NCBI GenBank assembly: GCA_003134965.1
Contig: PLDA01000002.1
Span: 868,001-932,000, forward strand
DNA from: Vulcanimicrobium winogradskyi
GTDB lineage: Bacteria; Vulcanimicrobiota; Vulcanimicrobiia; Vulcanimicrobiales; Vulcanimicrobiaceae
DNA length: 64,000 bases
Direction of reading: 5' to 3'
Shown here: in pieces, positions 34,222-43,166 of the stretch
Position numbering within the stretch: the stretch's first letter is position 1
How the letters are laid out: each line of letters starts with the position of its first letter
Notes under the pieces: generated by a model
The model's input: the letters and a program-made list of their open reading frames with translations, nothing else
What the model was told of the DNA's origin: nothing
Databases searched by the model: none
Position numbers and translations under genes: made by a program

Positions 34222-35573
34222 TGCAGCCCTCGCCGCCTGCCGGGCAGACACCGACGATCCTGGTGGTCGACGATGACGCACGTTTGCGGATCGGCGAACG
34301 CGCGGCGCTGGCAAAAAAAGAAGCGAAGCGCCGCCGCGGCTTGCGCTGCGGTGTCAGCCTGAGCTTGTCGAAGGGCTCGCTCGCTGCGCTCGCGATCGCG
34401 CTCGTCGCGCTCGTGCCGAGCGCGGTTCTTAGCAAGAGCCACATCGACGACAAGATCCGGCAGCAGAAGGCGCACCTCCATGCCGTGCACGAGAAGCTGC
34501 ACGTGAAGCGCGCGGCGCTCGACCAGGCGCGCGCGCGGGTCGGTTCGATCCAGGCCGAGCTGAACGACACGAATCACAACATCGCCACCGTCAACGGCCG
34601 GCTCGGCGAACTTCAGGGCCGCATCGTTTCGACGCAGCGCAAGCTCGCCTGGAACCGCTTCCAGCTCGACGCCGCGAAGGCGACGCTCACGCGCCATCAA
34701 GACGCGCTGAACCGCCGCTTGGTGGACGCGTACGAGCACGGCGATCTCGGCTACGTCGACGTGCTGCTGCGCGCGCAATCGTTCGGCGACTTCGTCGAGC
34801 GCTGGAACGACGTGCGCTACCTGATCAAGGCCAACGAGTCGACGATTCGCGCGCGCAGGGCCGACCAGGCGAAGGTCGTGGCGATCGAGACGGGCCTGCT
34901 CGGCGTACAGTCGGAGCTGCGCGGGGAGGAGGCGCAGGCGCGCCAGCAACGGCTCGCCCTCGACGGGCTCGCAGCGCAGCGAACGCAGCTCCTGGGTGCG
35001 GCGGACGCCGAGCGCGCACAGACGCAGCATGAGGTCAACGAGCTCGACGAGGAGACCGCCGAGGCCGAGGCTCAGCTCGAGGTGCTGATCCGCCAGAAGC
35101 AGGAAGAAGAGGAGCGCCGCCGCGCAGAGGAGCGGCGCGCGCGCCAGCTCGCCGGCGAGCAGCTCCCTCCTGAGCCCGGCGCGCCGGGCCAGTTGATGTG
35201 GCCGGCCTCGGGCCGGATCACCTCGCCGTTTGGGATGCGCAACAACCCTGTGACCCACGTCTTCCGGCTCCATGCCGGGATCGACATCGGCGTCGCAAGC
35301 GGCACCACGGTCGCCGCGGCAGCCGACGGGCGGGTCATCGTCGCCGGCTGGGACGACGGCGGCTGCGGGAACATGATCGTCCTCGACCACGGCGGCCGCC
35401 TCGCGACCCAGTACTGCCACCTCTCCCACATTTTCGTGGGCGTCGGGCAGGACGTGCAGCGCGGCCAGGCGATCGCCGCGTCCGGTTCGACCGGCAATTC
35501 GACCGGTCCGCACCTCCACTTCGGCGTGCGGGTCAACGGCCGTCCCGTCGATCCCATGTCGTATCTGCGGTAG
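34221..35573 (+). CDS. EnvC-like murein hydrolase activator / M23 peptidase, with foreign N-terminus
   Basis: A 450-aa protein: long coiled coil (about residues 75-300) and C-terminal LytM/M23 domain (about 330-448). The M23 residues are present: RLHAGIDIG (His, Asp), then CHLSH and PHLHFGV. It probably acts with FtsEX on septal peptidoglycan. The first 23 residues (PTILVVDDDARLR) look like the start of a response-regulator receiver domain that breaks off at once. A basic segment and a copy of the interspersed repeat (SLSLSKG) follow, and only then the real signal sequence (SLAALAIALVALVPSA, residues 54-69). In-frame TTG codons at 34341 and 34365 would give a normal signal peptide and are possible true starts. 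Confidence 0.85.
   Translation: MQPSPPAGQTPTILVVDDDARLRIGERAALAKKEAKRRRGLRCGVSLSLSKGSLAALAIALVALVPSAVLSKSHIDDKIRQQKAHLHAVHEKLHVKRAALDQARARVGSIQAELNDTNHNIATVNGRLGELQGRIVSTQRKLAWNRFQLDAAKATLTRHQDALNRRLVDAYEHGDLGYVDVLLRAQSFGDFVERWNDVRYLIKANESTIRARRADQAKVVAIETGLLGVQSELRGEEAQARQQRLALDGLAAQRTQLLGAADAERAQTQHEVNELDEETAEAEAQLEVLIRQKQEEEERRRAEERRARQLAGEQLPPEPGAPGQLMWPASGRITSPFGMRNNPVTHVFRLHAGIDIGVASGTTVAAAADGRVIVAGWDDGGCGNMIVLDHGGRLATQYCHLSHIFVGVGQDVQRGQAIAASGSTGNSTGPHLHFGVRVNGRPVDPMSYLR
34358..34374 (-). repeat. 17-bp interspersed repeat, copy 7
   Basis: CCTGAGCTTGTCGAAGG on the plus strand, inside the EnvC-like gene at the boundary between the receiver-like N-terminus and the signal sequence. It is read as LSLSKG and contains an in-frame TTG. 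Confidence 0.85.
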
Positions 35574-35623
35574 GTCACAGGCCGCTCCAAGTGCTCGGCG
35601 TCAGGGTTAGAGCCTGATGGGCT

Positions 35624-35643
35624 GATGGAACAAAACTTCCATC
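35624..35643 (+). terminator. Short hairpin between the EnvC-like and first S41 genes
   Basis: GATGGAA / TTCCATC with a CAAAAC loop (7-bp perfect stem), 50 bases after the EnvC-like stop. There is no T-run, so it may be an mRNA-stability or attenuation hairpin rather than a terminator. The rest of the 128-base gap shows nothing I recognise. Confidence 0.35.
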
Positions 35644-35701
35644 GAGCGGGTTCAATGGGAATACCGACTCGCCGCCCCGAGTACACCCGAAGGACCGCCG
35701 T

Positions 35702-37114
35702 TTGACCGCCCGCACCCGCTTGTTGTCCGCCGCCCTCGTCGTGGCGGTCGCCGCCTTCGGCGGCGCCGTCTATGCCGAGCGCGCCACCGCGTCGCCCGAT
35801 TCGGGGCAGCGGATCGTCCTGGGCTCCGGCCCGCAGATCGTCGGGCTCGACGTGGCGACCCTCCTGGGCCGCGGCGATCCGCAGCGCCAGATGCTGGAGC
35901 TCGCCTACGAGCGGGTCGAGCACGCATACTACAAGCCGGTTGCCGACCAGCTGATGATCGTCGGCGAGCAGAAGGCGCTCACCGCCTACCTGAAAGCCAA
36001 GAAAGTCGCCGATCCGCAAGTCCCCAAGAGCATGGCGACCGGCGATCGCACGCGAGATCTTGCGATCCTCGAACGGACGCTGACCGCGGTGCAGACGCGC
36101 TACGCGGACCTCGCGCCCAAGACCACGTATACGCAAGTCGCCCTCGTCGGAATGCTGGGCGGGCTCGGCGATCCGTACACCACCTATCTCTCGCCGCAAG
36201 AGATCCGGAGCCTCGACGAACAGCTGCGCGGCGGTAACTTCGGCGGCATCGGCGTCTACATCGTCAAAGACCAGAAGACCGGCTCGATCGTCGTCGACCC
36301 GATCGAGGGTAACCCCGCGATCAAAGCCGGAATCCATCCGGGCGACGTGATCGTGGCGGTCGACGGTAATTCGACGATGTCGCAATCGCTCGACGCGGTC
36401 GAGCGCGAGATCCGCGGACCGCTCGGCAGCGTCGTCTCGCTCACGCTGAAACGCCACGGTAGCGATGCGGCGACAGTGGTGCGCGTCACGCGGGCCGAGA
36501 TCCACGTTCCGTCGGTGCGCGCCAAAGTCGAAAACGGGATCGAATACGTGCGCCTGCAAGACTTCGGGACGACCTCGGCGGAGGAAGTGCGCGCGGCGTT
36601 CCTCGACGGGAAGAAGCACAACGTCAGCGGGTACATCCTCGACCTGCGCAACAACGGCGGCGGTCTGCTCGACGCAGCCGTCGACATCTCGAGCCTGTTC
36701 ATCGCGCAGGGGACGATCGTCTCGACGATCGACCGCGCGGGCAACCGCGACGTTCGCAGCGCGAGCGGCAGCGCGATCGACACCAAGCCGCTCGTCCTGC
36801 TCGTGAACCGCTACACCGCGAGCGCCTCGGAGATCACCGCCGGCGCGGTTCAGGACTACGGCGTCGGGACGCTCGTCGGCGAGAAGACCTTTGGGAAGGG
36901 CGTCGTGCAGAGTCTCTACACGCTCCCCGACAAGGGCGCGCTCAAGATCACGACCGCCCGCTACGTCACCCCCAAGGGACGCGACATCCACCACAAGGGG
37001 ATCGTCCCCGACGTCATCGTGACCCAACGCGTCGACCTGCCGATCATCGACACGCCGGCCGACAAACAGCTCAGCGCAGCCAAGAAGATCATCGAAAGCA
37101 AGAGTACCGACTGA
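35702..37114 (+). CDS. S41 carboxy-terminal processing protease (CtpA-like), copy A
   Basis: A 470-aa exported protease: signal sequence (LLSAALVVAVAAFGGAVYA), then a PDZ domain (about residues 175-260: GGIGVYIV, IKAGIHPGDVIVAVDG). The S41 core follows, with ILDLRNNGGG and the catalytic Ser in YTASASEITAG (about residue 374), then the catalytic Lys in TFGKGVVQ. Such proteases cut C-termini of periplasmic proteins and in some bacteria regulate cell-wall hydrolases, fitting the ftsEX neighbourhood. The start is TTG with GAAGGA nine bases upstream. Confidence 0.9.
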   Translation: MTARTRLLSAALVVAVAAFGGAVYAERATASPDSGQRIVLGSGPQIVGLDVATLLGRGDPQRQMLELAYERVEHAYYKPVADQLMIVGEQKALTAYLKAKKVADPQVPKSMATGDRTRDLAILERTLTAVQTRYADLAPKTTYTQVALVGMLGGLGDPYTTYLSPQEIRSLDEQLRGGNFGGIGVYIVKDQKTGSIVVDPIEGNPAIKAGIHPGDVIVAVDGNSTMSQSLDAVEREIRGPLGSVVSLTLKRHGSDAATVVRVTRAEIHVPSVRAKVENGIEYVRLQDFGTTSAEEVRAAFLDGKKHNVSGYILDLRNNGGGLLDAAVDISSLFIAQGTIVSTIDRAGNRDVRSASGSAIDTKPLVLLVNRYTASASEITAGAVQDYGVGTLVGEKTFGKGVVQSLYTLPDKGALKITTARYVTPKGRDIHHKGIVPDVIVTQRVDLPIIDTPADKQLSAAKKIIESKSTD

Positions 37115-38517
37115 TGAAACGCCGCCTCCTTCCCCTCGCCCTCGCCGCACTGCTCGCACTCGCCACCGCCCGCGTTCCGGCTGCGACCGCCGCCGGACCC
37201 GCGCTCACGATGCAGCAGACCGAAGAGATCGTCGCGAGCTACACGCATCTGACCGCCGAATTCTACAAGAAGGTCGACCGGCAAGCGGCGCTCGACGGCG
37301 CGCGCACGTCGATGGTCGACTACTTGAAGAAGCATCACGTCGCGAACGCGGCCCTGCCCACGCTGCACGCGAGCGACGACGATGTCACGAACGTCGAAGC
37401 GCTCAACCGCGAGGTCGCGACCGCGGTCTCCGAGTACGCCTCGAAGCTCGAGCCGGTCGAGTCGATCTCGCCCTCCTCCCAGATCACGTACGCCGCGATC
37501 TCGGGCGTCCTCGGCTCGGTGAAAGACCGCTACACGGTGTTCCTGAGCCCGAAGGAATACGCGGCGCTCAACGAAGGGCTCGACGGTACGTCGTTCGGCG
37601 GCGTCGGCGTTTCGTACAGCATCGATGAGAAGACCCACTTGCTGCGCATCGAGAACGTCGTCCTCGACGGCCCGTCGGACAAAGCCGGCTTGCAGTCGGA
37701 CGACGTGATCACCGCGGTCGACGGAAAGCCGATCGCGCAGATATTCGACGGCGTGACGACGCTCGAGGCGCAGCAGAAACGCGTCTCGCAGGTGCTTCGC
37801 GGCGATCCCGGGACGCGCGTGCGGCTGGCGGTCGAACGCGACGGTAAGAGCCTCGGGCTGGTGACGATCACGCGCGAGACGATCCATCAGCCGAGCGTCA
37901 GCTCGAAGATGCTCCCCGGCAGCATCGGCTACGTCGACCTCGCCGTGTTCGGACAGACGACCGCTCAGGAGCTCAGCACCGCGCTCAAGCGCCTCGACTC
38001 GCAGGGCGCGAAAGCGTACGTCCTCGATCTGCGCTACAACGGCGGCGGCTACCTAAACGCCGCAGTCGACGTCGCGTCGAAGTTCATCTCGACCGGGCCG
38101 ATCGTCAGCGTGCAGTCACGCGCCGGCACCGACACCGAGTACGACGCGGAGAACACGGCGATCGCGCCGCGCCCGCTCGCCGTGCTGGTGAACGAGTACA
38201 CCGCGTCGGCGTCGGAGATCACCGCCGGTGCGATCCAGGACAGCGGCGTCGGAACCCTCGTCGGAACGAAGACCTTCGGCAAGGGCGTCGTGCAGACGAT
38301 CTTCCCGATGCGCGACGGTTCGGCGGTGAAGATTACCACCGCGCGCTACTTCACGCCGAAGGGCCGCGACATCAACGCCGTCGGGATCGAGCCCGAGATC
38401 AAGAGCGCGCTCGCGAAGGACCAGAAGATCCGCCGCGGCGACATCGCCCAAGACCCGCAGCTGGTCGCCGCGGTGAACTTCATCAACGGCCGCATCGCGC
38501 AGGTGGGCTCGCACTAA
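37114..38517 (+). CDS. S41 carboxy-terminal processing protease (CtpA-like), copy B
   Basis: A 467-aa paralogue of copy A. It has a signal peptide (LPLALAALLALATARVPAATA), a PDZ domain (FGGVGVSYSID, KAGLQSDDVITAVDG), YVLDLRYNGGGY, catalytic Ser in YTASASEITAG and Lys in TFGKGVVQT. Its ATG overlaps the stop of copy A (TGATG). The two share strong core similarity but differ in the N-terminal 150 residues, so they probably have separate substrates. Confidence 0.9.
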   Translation: MKRRLLPLALAALLALATARVPAATAAGPALTMQQTEEIVASYTHLTAEFYKKVDRQAALDGARTSMVDYLKKHHVANAALPTLHASDDDVTNVEALNREVATAVSEYASKLEPVESISPSSQITYAAISGVLGSVKDRYTVFLSPKEYAALNEGLDGTSFGGVGVSYSIDEKTHLLRIENVVLDGPSDKAGLQSDDVITAVDGKPIAQIFDGVTTLEAQQKRVSQVLRGDPGTRVRLAVERDGKSLGLVTITRETIHQPSVSSKMLPGSIGYVDLAVFGQTTAQELSTALKRLDSQGAKAYVLDLRYNGGGYLNAAVDVASKFISTGPIVSVQSRAGTDTEYDAENTAIAPRPLAVLVNEYTASASEITAGAIQDSGVGTLVGTKTFGKGVVQTIFPMRDGSAVKITTARYFTPKGRDINAVGIEPEIKSALAKDQKIRRGDIAQDPQLVAAVNFINGRIAQVGSH

Positions 38518-38553
38518 GGCGAACCCACCGCGCGGCGGACCGTCGTGCGGGCT

Positions 38554-39120
38554 TTAGGGAGCGGGTGACGCGGCCGGCGCCGCGGGGGCTGCAGGTGCGG
38601 CGGGAGCCGGTGCGTTCGCCGCTGCGGCGGCCGCGTTCGCCACGGCGGTCGCCTCGTCGATCACGAGCGCGTTGAAAACGGTCTCCGATGCGATCGAGAC
38701 GTCGTCGCCGCGGATCCAGCGCGTCGTGAAGAACGCAAGCGCCTTGCGTTGCTTTCCGTCCGCCTCCACACGACCCGCGAGCGGGACGTTCTGCCCCGAC
38801 ACCGCACGCGTGCTGACCGCGACGATCTTCAAGTTGCCTTCGTGCCCGTTGATCCCGGCGATCCCGGCGAGATCGACGCGTCCGACGGCGGGGGTGTCCT
38901 TCGCGATCACGGTCTTCCCGTCGATCTGCACGTCCTCGGCAACCACGAGCGCGACCGGGTCACCGGTGCGAGTACGGTTGCTCGAAACGGCTTGCTGAAG
39001 GTGGACTTTGACGACGGTGCCCGGCACGATCGCCGGCGCGGGTGCGTCGGCTGCCGACGCGGCGGTCACGGAAAGCGCGACGAGCGCCGCCGCGGCGGCG
39101 AGACGATTGAAATAGGCCAT
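38554..39120 (-). CDS. Secreted protein with Ala/Pro-rich tail
   Basis: A 188-aa protein: signal peptide (LAAAAALVALSVTAASA), a beta-rich domain of about 120 residues (VPGTVVKVHLQQAVSSN, then KTVIAKDTPAVGRVDLAGI), then a low-complexity Ala/Pro tail from about residue 160. The middle resembles outer-surface or pilus-assembly beta domains whose KVHLQQAVSS strand starts an SH3-like barrel, but no family is certain. The start ATG at 39120 is preferred over an upstream ATG at 39144 that lacks a ribosome site. Confidence 0.55.
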   Translation of the reverse strand: MAYFNRLAAAAALVALSVTAASAADAPAPAIVPGTVVKVHLQQAVSSNRTRTGDPVALVVAEDVQIDGKTVIAKDTPAVGRVDLAGIAGINGHEGNLKIVAVSTRAVSGQNVPLAGRVEADGKQRKALAFFTTRWIRGDDVSIASETVFNALVIDEATAVANAAAAAANAPAPAAPAAPAAPAASPAP

Positions 39121-39149
39121 GGTGTGGTTCTCACGAAAACGCACAAAGT

Positions 39150-39171
39150 GCCGGTCCTAGAAAGGACCGGC
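39150..39171 (-). terminator. Perfect 9-bp hairpin between rng and the secreted-protein gene
   Basis: GCCGGTCCT / AGGACCGGC with a 4-base loop. On the minus strand it is followed by a moderately T-rich stretch (ACTTTGTGCGTTTTC). It is suitable as an intrinsic terminator or attenuator for rng read-through. Confidence 0.55.
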
Positions 39172-39301
39172 TCGAGCCGCTGAGCGTGCGGCGTGCCGCC
39201 TCGTTCCTCGCCGGGCGCTGCAATCCCGGGTGGCTTTGTCCGAATCTGTTCGGTCGTCGAGCGCGCTCAGGTCCAGAGCGCCCAACGCCACGTCGTGAGG
39301 C

Positions 39302-42300
39302 TCAGCGTTTCTTCCGAGCCGTCGTCGCCTTCTTCGCGGCGGACGCCTTGGGGGCGCTCGTCGCTTTTTTCGCACCGGCTGCGGCTTTGCTCGCGCCGGC
39401 CTTCTTCGCGCTCTCCGTGCTCGCCGGCGCTTTTTTGGCGGCGGTCGCGCGCGCAGCCGGGGTCTTCTTCGCCTTCGCGGGGACTGCCGGCGTCGCGGGC
39501 GCGGTCGTTTTGCGCGCGCGCGCCGTCGACTTCACCGCCGGTGCTGCCGGCGCCGTAGCGACGGGCTCGGCGGCCTCGGGACCGCGCTTGCGCGGTCTCG
39601 CGCGGCGCGGCACTGCGCCGGCCGACGCGGCCGCAGGCCGGGTCTCCACGGCGGGCGCGGGCAGTGCCCGGACCGGCGCGGCTGCTTCGAGCTGCCCAGC
39701 GCGGGCCGGGGCTTCGCCCCCGGCGCCGGAACGCCGGCGGCGGGTGGGTCGCGCGGCCTTCACCGACTCGGACAGCGGCGGCGGTGCGCTGATGACCTTC
39801 GGCGGGGCTTCGATCGCGACGTCCCCGCGCTTGCGGTTCCACGGTGCGATCGCGCGCGACGGCACCGGGGGCGCGGTCTCTCCGGTCGCGTGGGCGCCAC
39901 CCTCGGCGTCGACGCGGAAGATGTGGCGGTCCGGGACCGCTTGCTGCTGCGGCCGCGCGTCGGTACCGGCGGCGGCAACGGCACCCTGCCCTGAGCTCGT
40001 CGAAGCGTCGGCTCCGGCACCACCGCGACCACGGCGGCGACGACGGCGGCGGCGGCGCTTGCGCTCGCCGTCAGCGCCTTCGGCAAGGACGGCCGCGCCG
40101 GGCTGCACGGCGACGGCCTCGTCGTCATCCTCGTCCTCGTCGGCCTCGAGCGTCGCGACCGCGCCGGCCGGCCGGCGGACCGGTGCGGTGGCGCCGGCAG
40201 GCTGCCCTGAGCTCGTCGAAGGGTCGGCCGTGCGACCGCCGCGGCGGCGGCGGCGACGGCGCCGGCGGGCGCCATCTTCGGTCTCGTGCTCGGGCTCGCC
40301 GTTCGACGCGACGCTCGCGGCGGGCGCGGGGCGCGCGGCCGGCGGCGGCGGGCCGGCGGTCCCGATGCGATCGCCCGAGAGCTTCTCGCCGGGCAGGACG
40401 CCGCTGAGGCGACCCGAGAGCGATTCGCCCGGAAGGAGCGCGACCGCGCCGTCGGCGGCCTTCTGCGCGGTCGTCTTCGGTCCGGCTTTCTTCGCGGCGA
40501 CCTCTTCGGTCGTCGAGATTCCGATCGAAGTACGCTCGCCGAGGCCCTTCTCGGCCTCCTCGGCCAGGGCACGCAACTCGGCGGCCTGCTCGGCTGCGGT
40601 CAGCTCGCGCTTGCGACCGCGACCACCGCGACGGCGCTTCTTCCCGCGGCCTTCTCCGATCGCCGTCGCCGCCTCGACCGGGCTGCGCGGCTCGGCCAGG
40701 ATGTCGCTGCCGTCGACGTCGAGGATCTTGATCTTGATCGTCTTCCCGCCGGCGTTCGCCGCGTTCTCGACCTCGATCAGGCGCCCGGCGACGATCGCAG
40801 CGGCCGAGGTCGCGTTGGGCAGCCGCAGGGTCAGCAGTTCGACCTCGAACTCGTCGCCGACGCGAATCGGCGCCAGCGTCGGGATCTTGTCGTCGCCCCA
40901 GATGATCCGTGGGCGCTCCGGATGGACCGCCGGATCGACGAAGACGTCGATCTGCGTGCCGACGCGCTCGGCGAGCGCAACCCGCTCGTCCTCGTACCAG
41001 TACTCGGCCTGCGCCGCGACCTGCGGCGAGGCGGCGATGTGGACGTGCTTCGCAGCTTGTCCTGAGCTTGTCGAAGGGCTGCGGTCTCCCAAAATCTCGC
41101 GGAACGCGCCGATCGCGACCGACTCCGGCGACATGACGCTGCCGAGCCCTTCGCAGGTCGGGCATTTGCCGCGCAGCTGCTGGCCGAGGTCTTTGCCGAC
41201 GCGTTTGCGCGTGAACTCGAGCAGTCCGAGCGGTGAGAACGATTGGATCGTCGAGCGCGTGCGGTCCTTGCGCAAGCCCTCTTGCAGCGCGGTGATCACG
41301 CGGTTGCGATCGTGCTCCGACGACATGTCGATGAAGTCGCAGACGATGATCCCGCCGATATCGCGGAGCCGAACCTGGCGCGCGACTTCGGTCGCGGCCT
41401 CGACGTTCGTGCGCACGATCGTATCGTCGAGGTTCTTCCCGCCGGTGAACTTGCCGGAGTTCACGTCGACGACGGTGAGCGCTTCGGTCGACTCGATGAC
41501 GATCGAACCGCCCGACGGCAGCTTCACCGTCGGCTTCATCAGCCGCGCGATCTCTTCATCGATCTTGAAATCGGCGAAGAGGCGCTTGCCGTGTTCGTAG
41601 TACTTGATGCGGTCGACGTACTGCGGGCCGAGGAGCCGCATGAAATCTTTGACGTTCTCGGTCTCGGTCTCGTCGTCGAGCCAGACGTGGTCGACGTCGG
41701 GCGTGATGAAATCCCGGGCCGTCTTATAGACCAGGTTCATGTCCTTGTGCAGGAGCGCCGGCGCCGGAATGCGTTTGTACTGCTCGAGGATGCCGTGCCA
41801 CATCCGGATCAGAATGCCGAGGTCGGCGATCAGCTCGGCGTTCGAGACGCCGCCGGCGGCCGTGCGCACGACGGTCGCCATGCCATCGGGACGGATCGCC
41901 TTCATGATCGTCTTGAGGCGGTTGCGTTCGTCAGTGGACTCGATCTTGCGCGAGACGCCACTGAATTTGCCGGTCGGCATCAGGATCAGGTAGCGGCCGG
42001 GGAGTGAGATGTTGGTCGAGACGCGTGCACCCTTGAGACCGCGCGGCTCCTTGACGATCTGCACCAAAACGTCGTCGCCGCGGCTCACCTTCTCGGTGAT
42101 CGTGTAGCCGCTGCGTCCCGAGGTGACCTCGACGTCCCCGATGTTCAGGGGCGTCTTATTGATGTCGTCGACGTACAGGAACGCGTTCCGCCCCAGGCCG
42201 ATGTCGACGAAGCTCGCGCCCATCCCGGGCAGGACGTTGACGACCTTGCCTTTGTAGATGGAGCCGATGACCCGCTCTTCGCGCTCGACGTAGATTTCCG

Positions 42301-42373
42301 CGAGACGACCGTCCTCGAGGATCGCGACGCGGTTCTCCCACGGATCGCTCGAGATCAGGATGTCGGTGGGCAA
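39302..42373 (-). CDS. rng: Ribonuclease E/G family protein with long basic tail
   Basis: A 1023-aa protein. Residues 1-450 are the RNase E/G core: S1 domain (GSIYKGKVVNVLPGMGASFVD), catalytic acids in VVDVNSGKF and CDFIDMSSEHDR, and Zn-link CPTCEGLG. It should process and degrade RNA. The second half is low-complexity: Arg-rich blocks (KKRRRGGRGRKR, KRRRRRRRRRGRG). The last 70 residues are Lys/Ala/Pro-rich like histone H1. Three interspersed repeats are read in frame as STSSGQ. The tail may bind RNA, DNA or degradosome partners. The start ATG is 42373. Confidence 0.9.
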   Translation of the reverse strand: MPTDILISSDPWENRVAILEDGRLAEIYVEREERVIGSIYKGKVVNVLPGMGASFVDIGLGRNAFLYVDDINKTPLNIGDVEVTSGRSGYTITEKVSRGDDVLVQIVKEPRGLKGARVSTNISLPGRYLILMPTGKFSGVSRKIESTDERNRLKTIMKAIRPDGMATVVRTAAGGVSNAELIADLGILIRMWHGILEQYKRIPAPALLHKDMNLVYKTARDFITPDVDHVWLDDETETENVKDFMRLLGPQYVDRIKYYEHGKRLFADFKIDEEIARLMKPTVKLPSGGSIVIESTEALTVVDVNSGKFTGGKNLDDTIVRTNVEAATEVARQVRLRDIGGIIVCDFIDMSSEHDRNRVITALQEGLRKDRTRSTIQSFSPLGLLEFTRKRVGKDLGQQLRGKCPTCEGLGSVMSPESVAIGAFREILGDRSPSTSSGQAAKHVHIAASPQVAAQAEYWYEDERVALAERVGTQIDVFVDPAVHPERPRIIWGDDKIPTLAPIRVGDEFEVELLTLRLPNATSAAAIVAGRLIEVENAANAGGKTIKIKILDVDGSDILAEPRSPVEAATAIGEGRGKKRRRGGRGRKRELTAAEQAAELRALAEEAEKGLGERTSIGISTTEEVAAKKAGPKTTAQKAADGAVALLPGESLSGRLSGVLPGEKLSGDRIGTAGPPPPAARPAPAASVASNGEPEHETEDGARRRRRRRRRGGRTADPSTSSGQPAGATAPVRRPAGAVATLEADEDEDDDEAVAVQPGAAVLAEGADGERKRRRRRRRRRGRGGAGADASTSSGQGAVAAAGTDARPQQQAVPDRHIFRVDAEGGAHATGETAPPVPSRAIAPWNRKRGDVAIEAPPKVISAPPPLSESVKAARPTRRRRSGAGGEAPARAGQLEAAAPVRALPAPAVETRPAAASAGAVPRRARPRKRGPEAAEPVATAPAAPAVKSTARARKTTAPATPAVPAKAKKTPAARATAAKKAPASTESAKKAGASKAAAGAKKATSAPKASAAKKATTARKKR
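39990..40006 (+). repeat. 17-bp interspersed repeat, copy 8 (variant)
   Basis: CCTGAGCTCGTCGAAGC in plus orientation, inside rng. On the rng sense strand it reads ASTSSGQ. Confidence 0.75.
40206..40222 (+). repeat. 17-bp interspersed repeat, copy 9
   Basis: CCTGAGCTCGTCGAAGG inside rng, read on the sense strand as DPSTSSGQ. Confidence 0.8.
41061..41077 (+). repeat. 17-bp interspersed repeat, copy 10
   Basis: CCTGAGCTTGTCGAAGG inside rng, just after the catalytic core, read on the sense strand as SPSTSSGQA. Confidence 0.85.
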
Positions 42374-42624
42374 ATTGGTAACTGGCCTCTCTCGGACGTT
42401 GGCGGCCGTCGTCCGCGCACATCGCGACGACGCATGCGCGTCATCGAGCGGGCGCCGCGGGCGGCTGCTTCGTCCCTCTCAAAAAGTATCGTGAAAACTG
42501 CTGAACGCACCCAGACGATCCAACGCCGTACCCTCCGGCTCGGCGCAATCGCCCCTCGGATGCTATCGGGGACGGAGTTCAGGAAGCCCTCAGGATGGTC
42601 CTTTGCTGCGGCGAAAGCGGCAGC
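42374..42624. other. Intergenic region upstream of rng
   Basis: About 250 bases between rng and the MFS remnant. It contains an AT-richer patch (CTCTCAAAAAGTATCGTGAAAACTG, around 42476-42500) that could hold the rng promoter. I could not place -10 and -35 boxes with confidence, and I saw no gene or RNA. Confidence 0.3.
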
Positions 42625-42947
42625 GTGACGAGTAGCAGGGCAGCCTTTCGCTGGCTTTGGGCCGGACAGACGGCAAGCATGCTGGGCACCGCGATAAGCA
42701 GCCTCGCGATCCCTACCTACGCGATCGTCGTCCTGGGCGCGGCACCGTTCGCCGTCGGCCTGCTTCAAGCGGTCCAGTTCGCAGCGTTTCCGGTCCTCTG
42801 CTCGGCGGCGCGCTCGCCGGCGCGATCGGAATCGTGCCCACGCTGGTCGTCGGCACCCTCGTCACGTTCTGCGCGATTCCGTGGCTGCTCACCGCCCCGA
42901 TCCGCGCACTGCGCGCCGATCCGCTCAGCGAAGCGCCGGCGGCATGA
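42625..42947 (+). pseudogene. MFS transporter remnant (internal deletion plus frameshift)
   Basis: From GTG 42625, the first frame gives FRWLWAGQTASMLGTAISSL and about 55 residues that match the first two membrane helices of an MFS exporter (EntS-like). At about 42795 homology passes to a second frame (SGPLLGGALAGAIG, then TLVVGTLVTFCAIPWLLTAPIRAL). That matches the extreme C-terminal helix of the same family and ends at the TGA at 42945-42947. A complete transporter has about 400 residues; only about 107 codons remain. Confidence 0.75.
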
Positions 42948-43157
42948 TCACTCGTCCGTGATGTCGTCGGCCGAGTCCGGATAGCCGGCCAGCTCGTCGA
43001 GCGCGATCCTCAGCCGCTGCTTCACCAGCTCGACGCGGCTACCCGCGCCGGCCTCGCCGCCGAACGCCTTCGCCCGCACCGCAACTTCCGTCGCCAGTGT
43101 CTCCACCTCACGCGAGATCGCCTCGAGCCGTTCCAGCGGCATGATCTCGTCGGCCAT
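42948..43157 (-). CDS. Small protein co-transcribed with rodA
   Basis: A 69-aa acidic, helical protein (LERLEAISREVETLATEVA, likely coiled coil). The ATG has a good Shine-Dalgarno (AGGAGAA). It follows rodA by nine bases and seems to be the last gene of the min-rodA operon. No family is recognised; it may be a small division or shape factor. Confidence 0.6.
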   Translation of the reverse strand: MADEIMPLERLEAISREVETLATEVAVRAKAFGGEAGAGSRVELVKQRLRIALDELAGYPDSADDITDE

Positions 43158-43166
43158 GTAGTTCTC

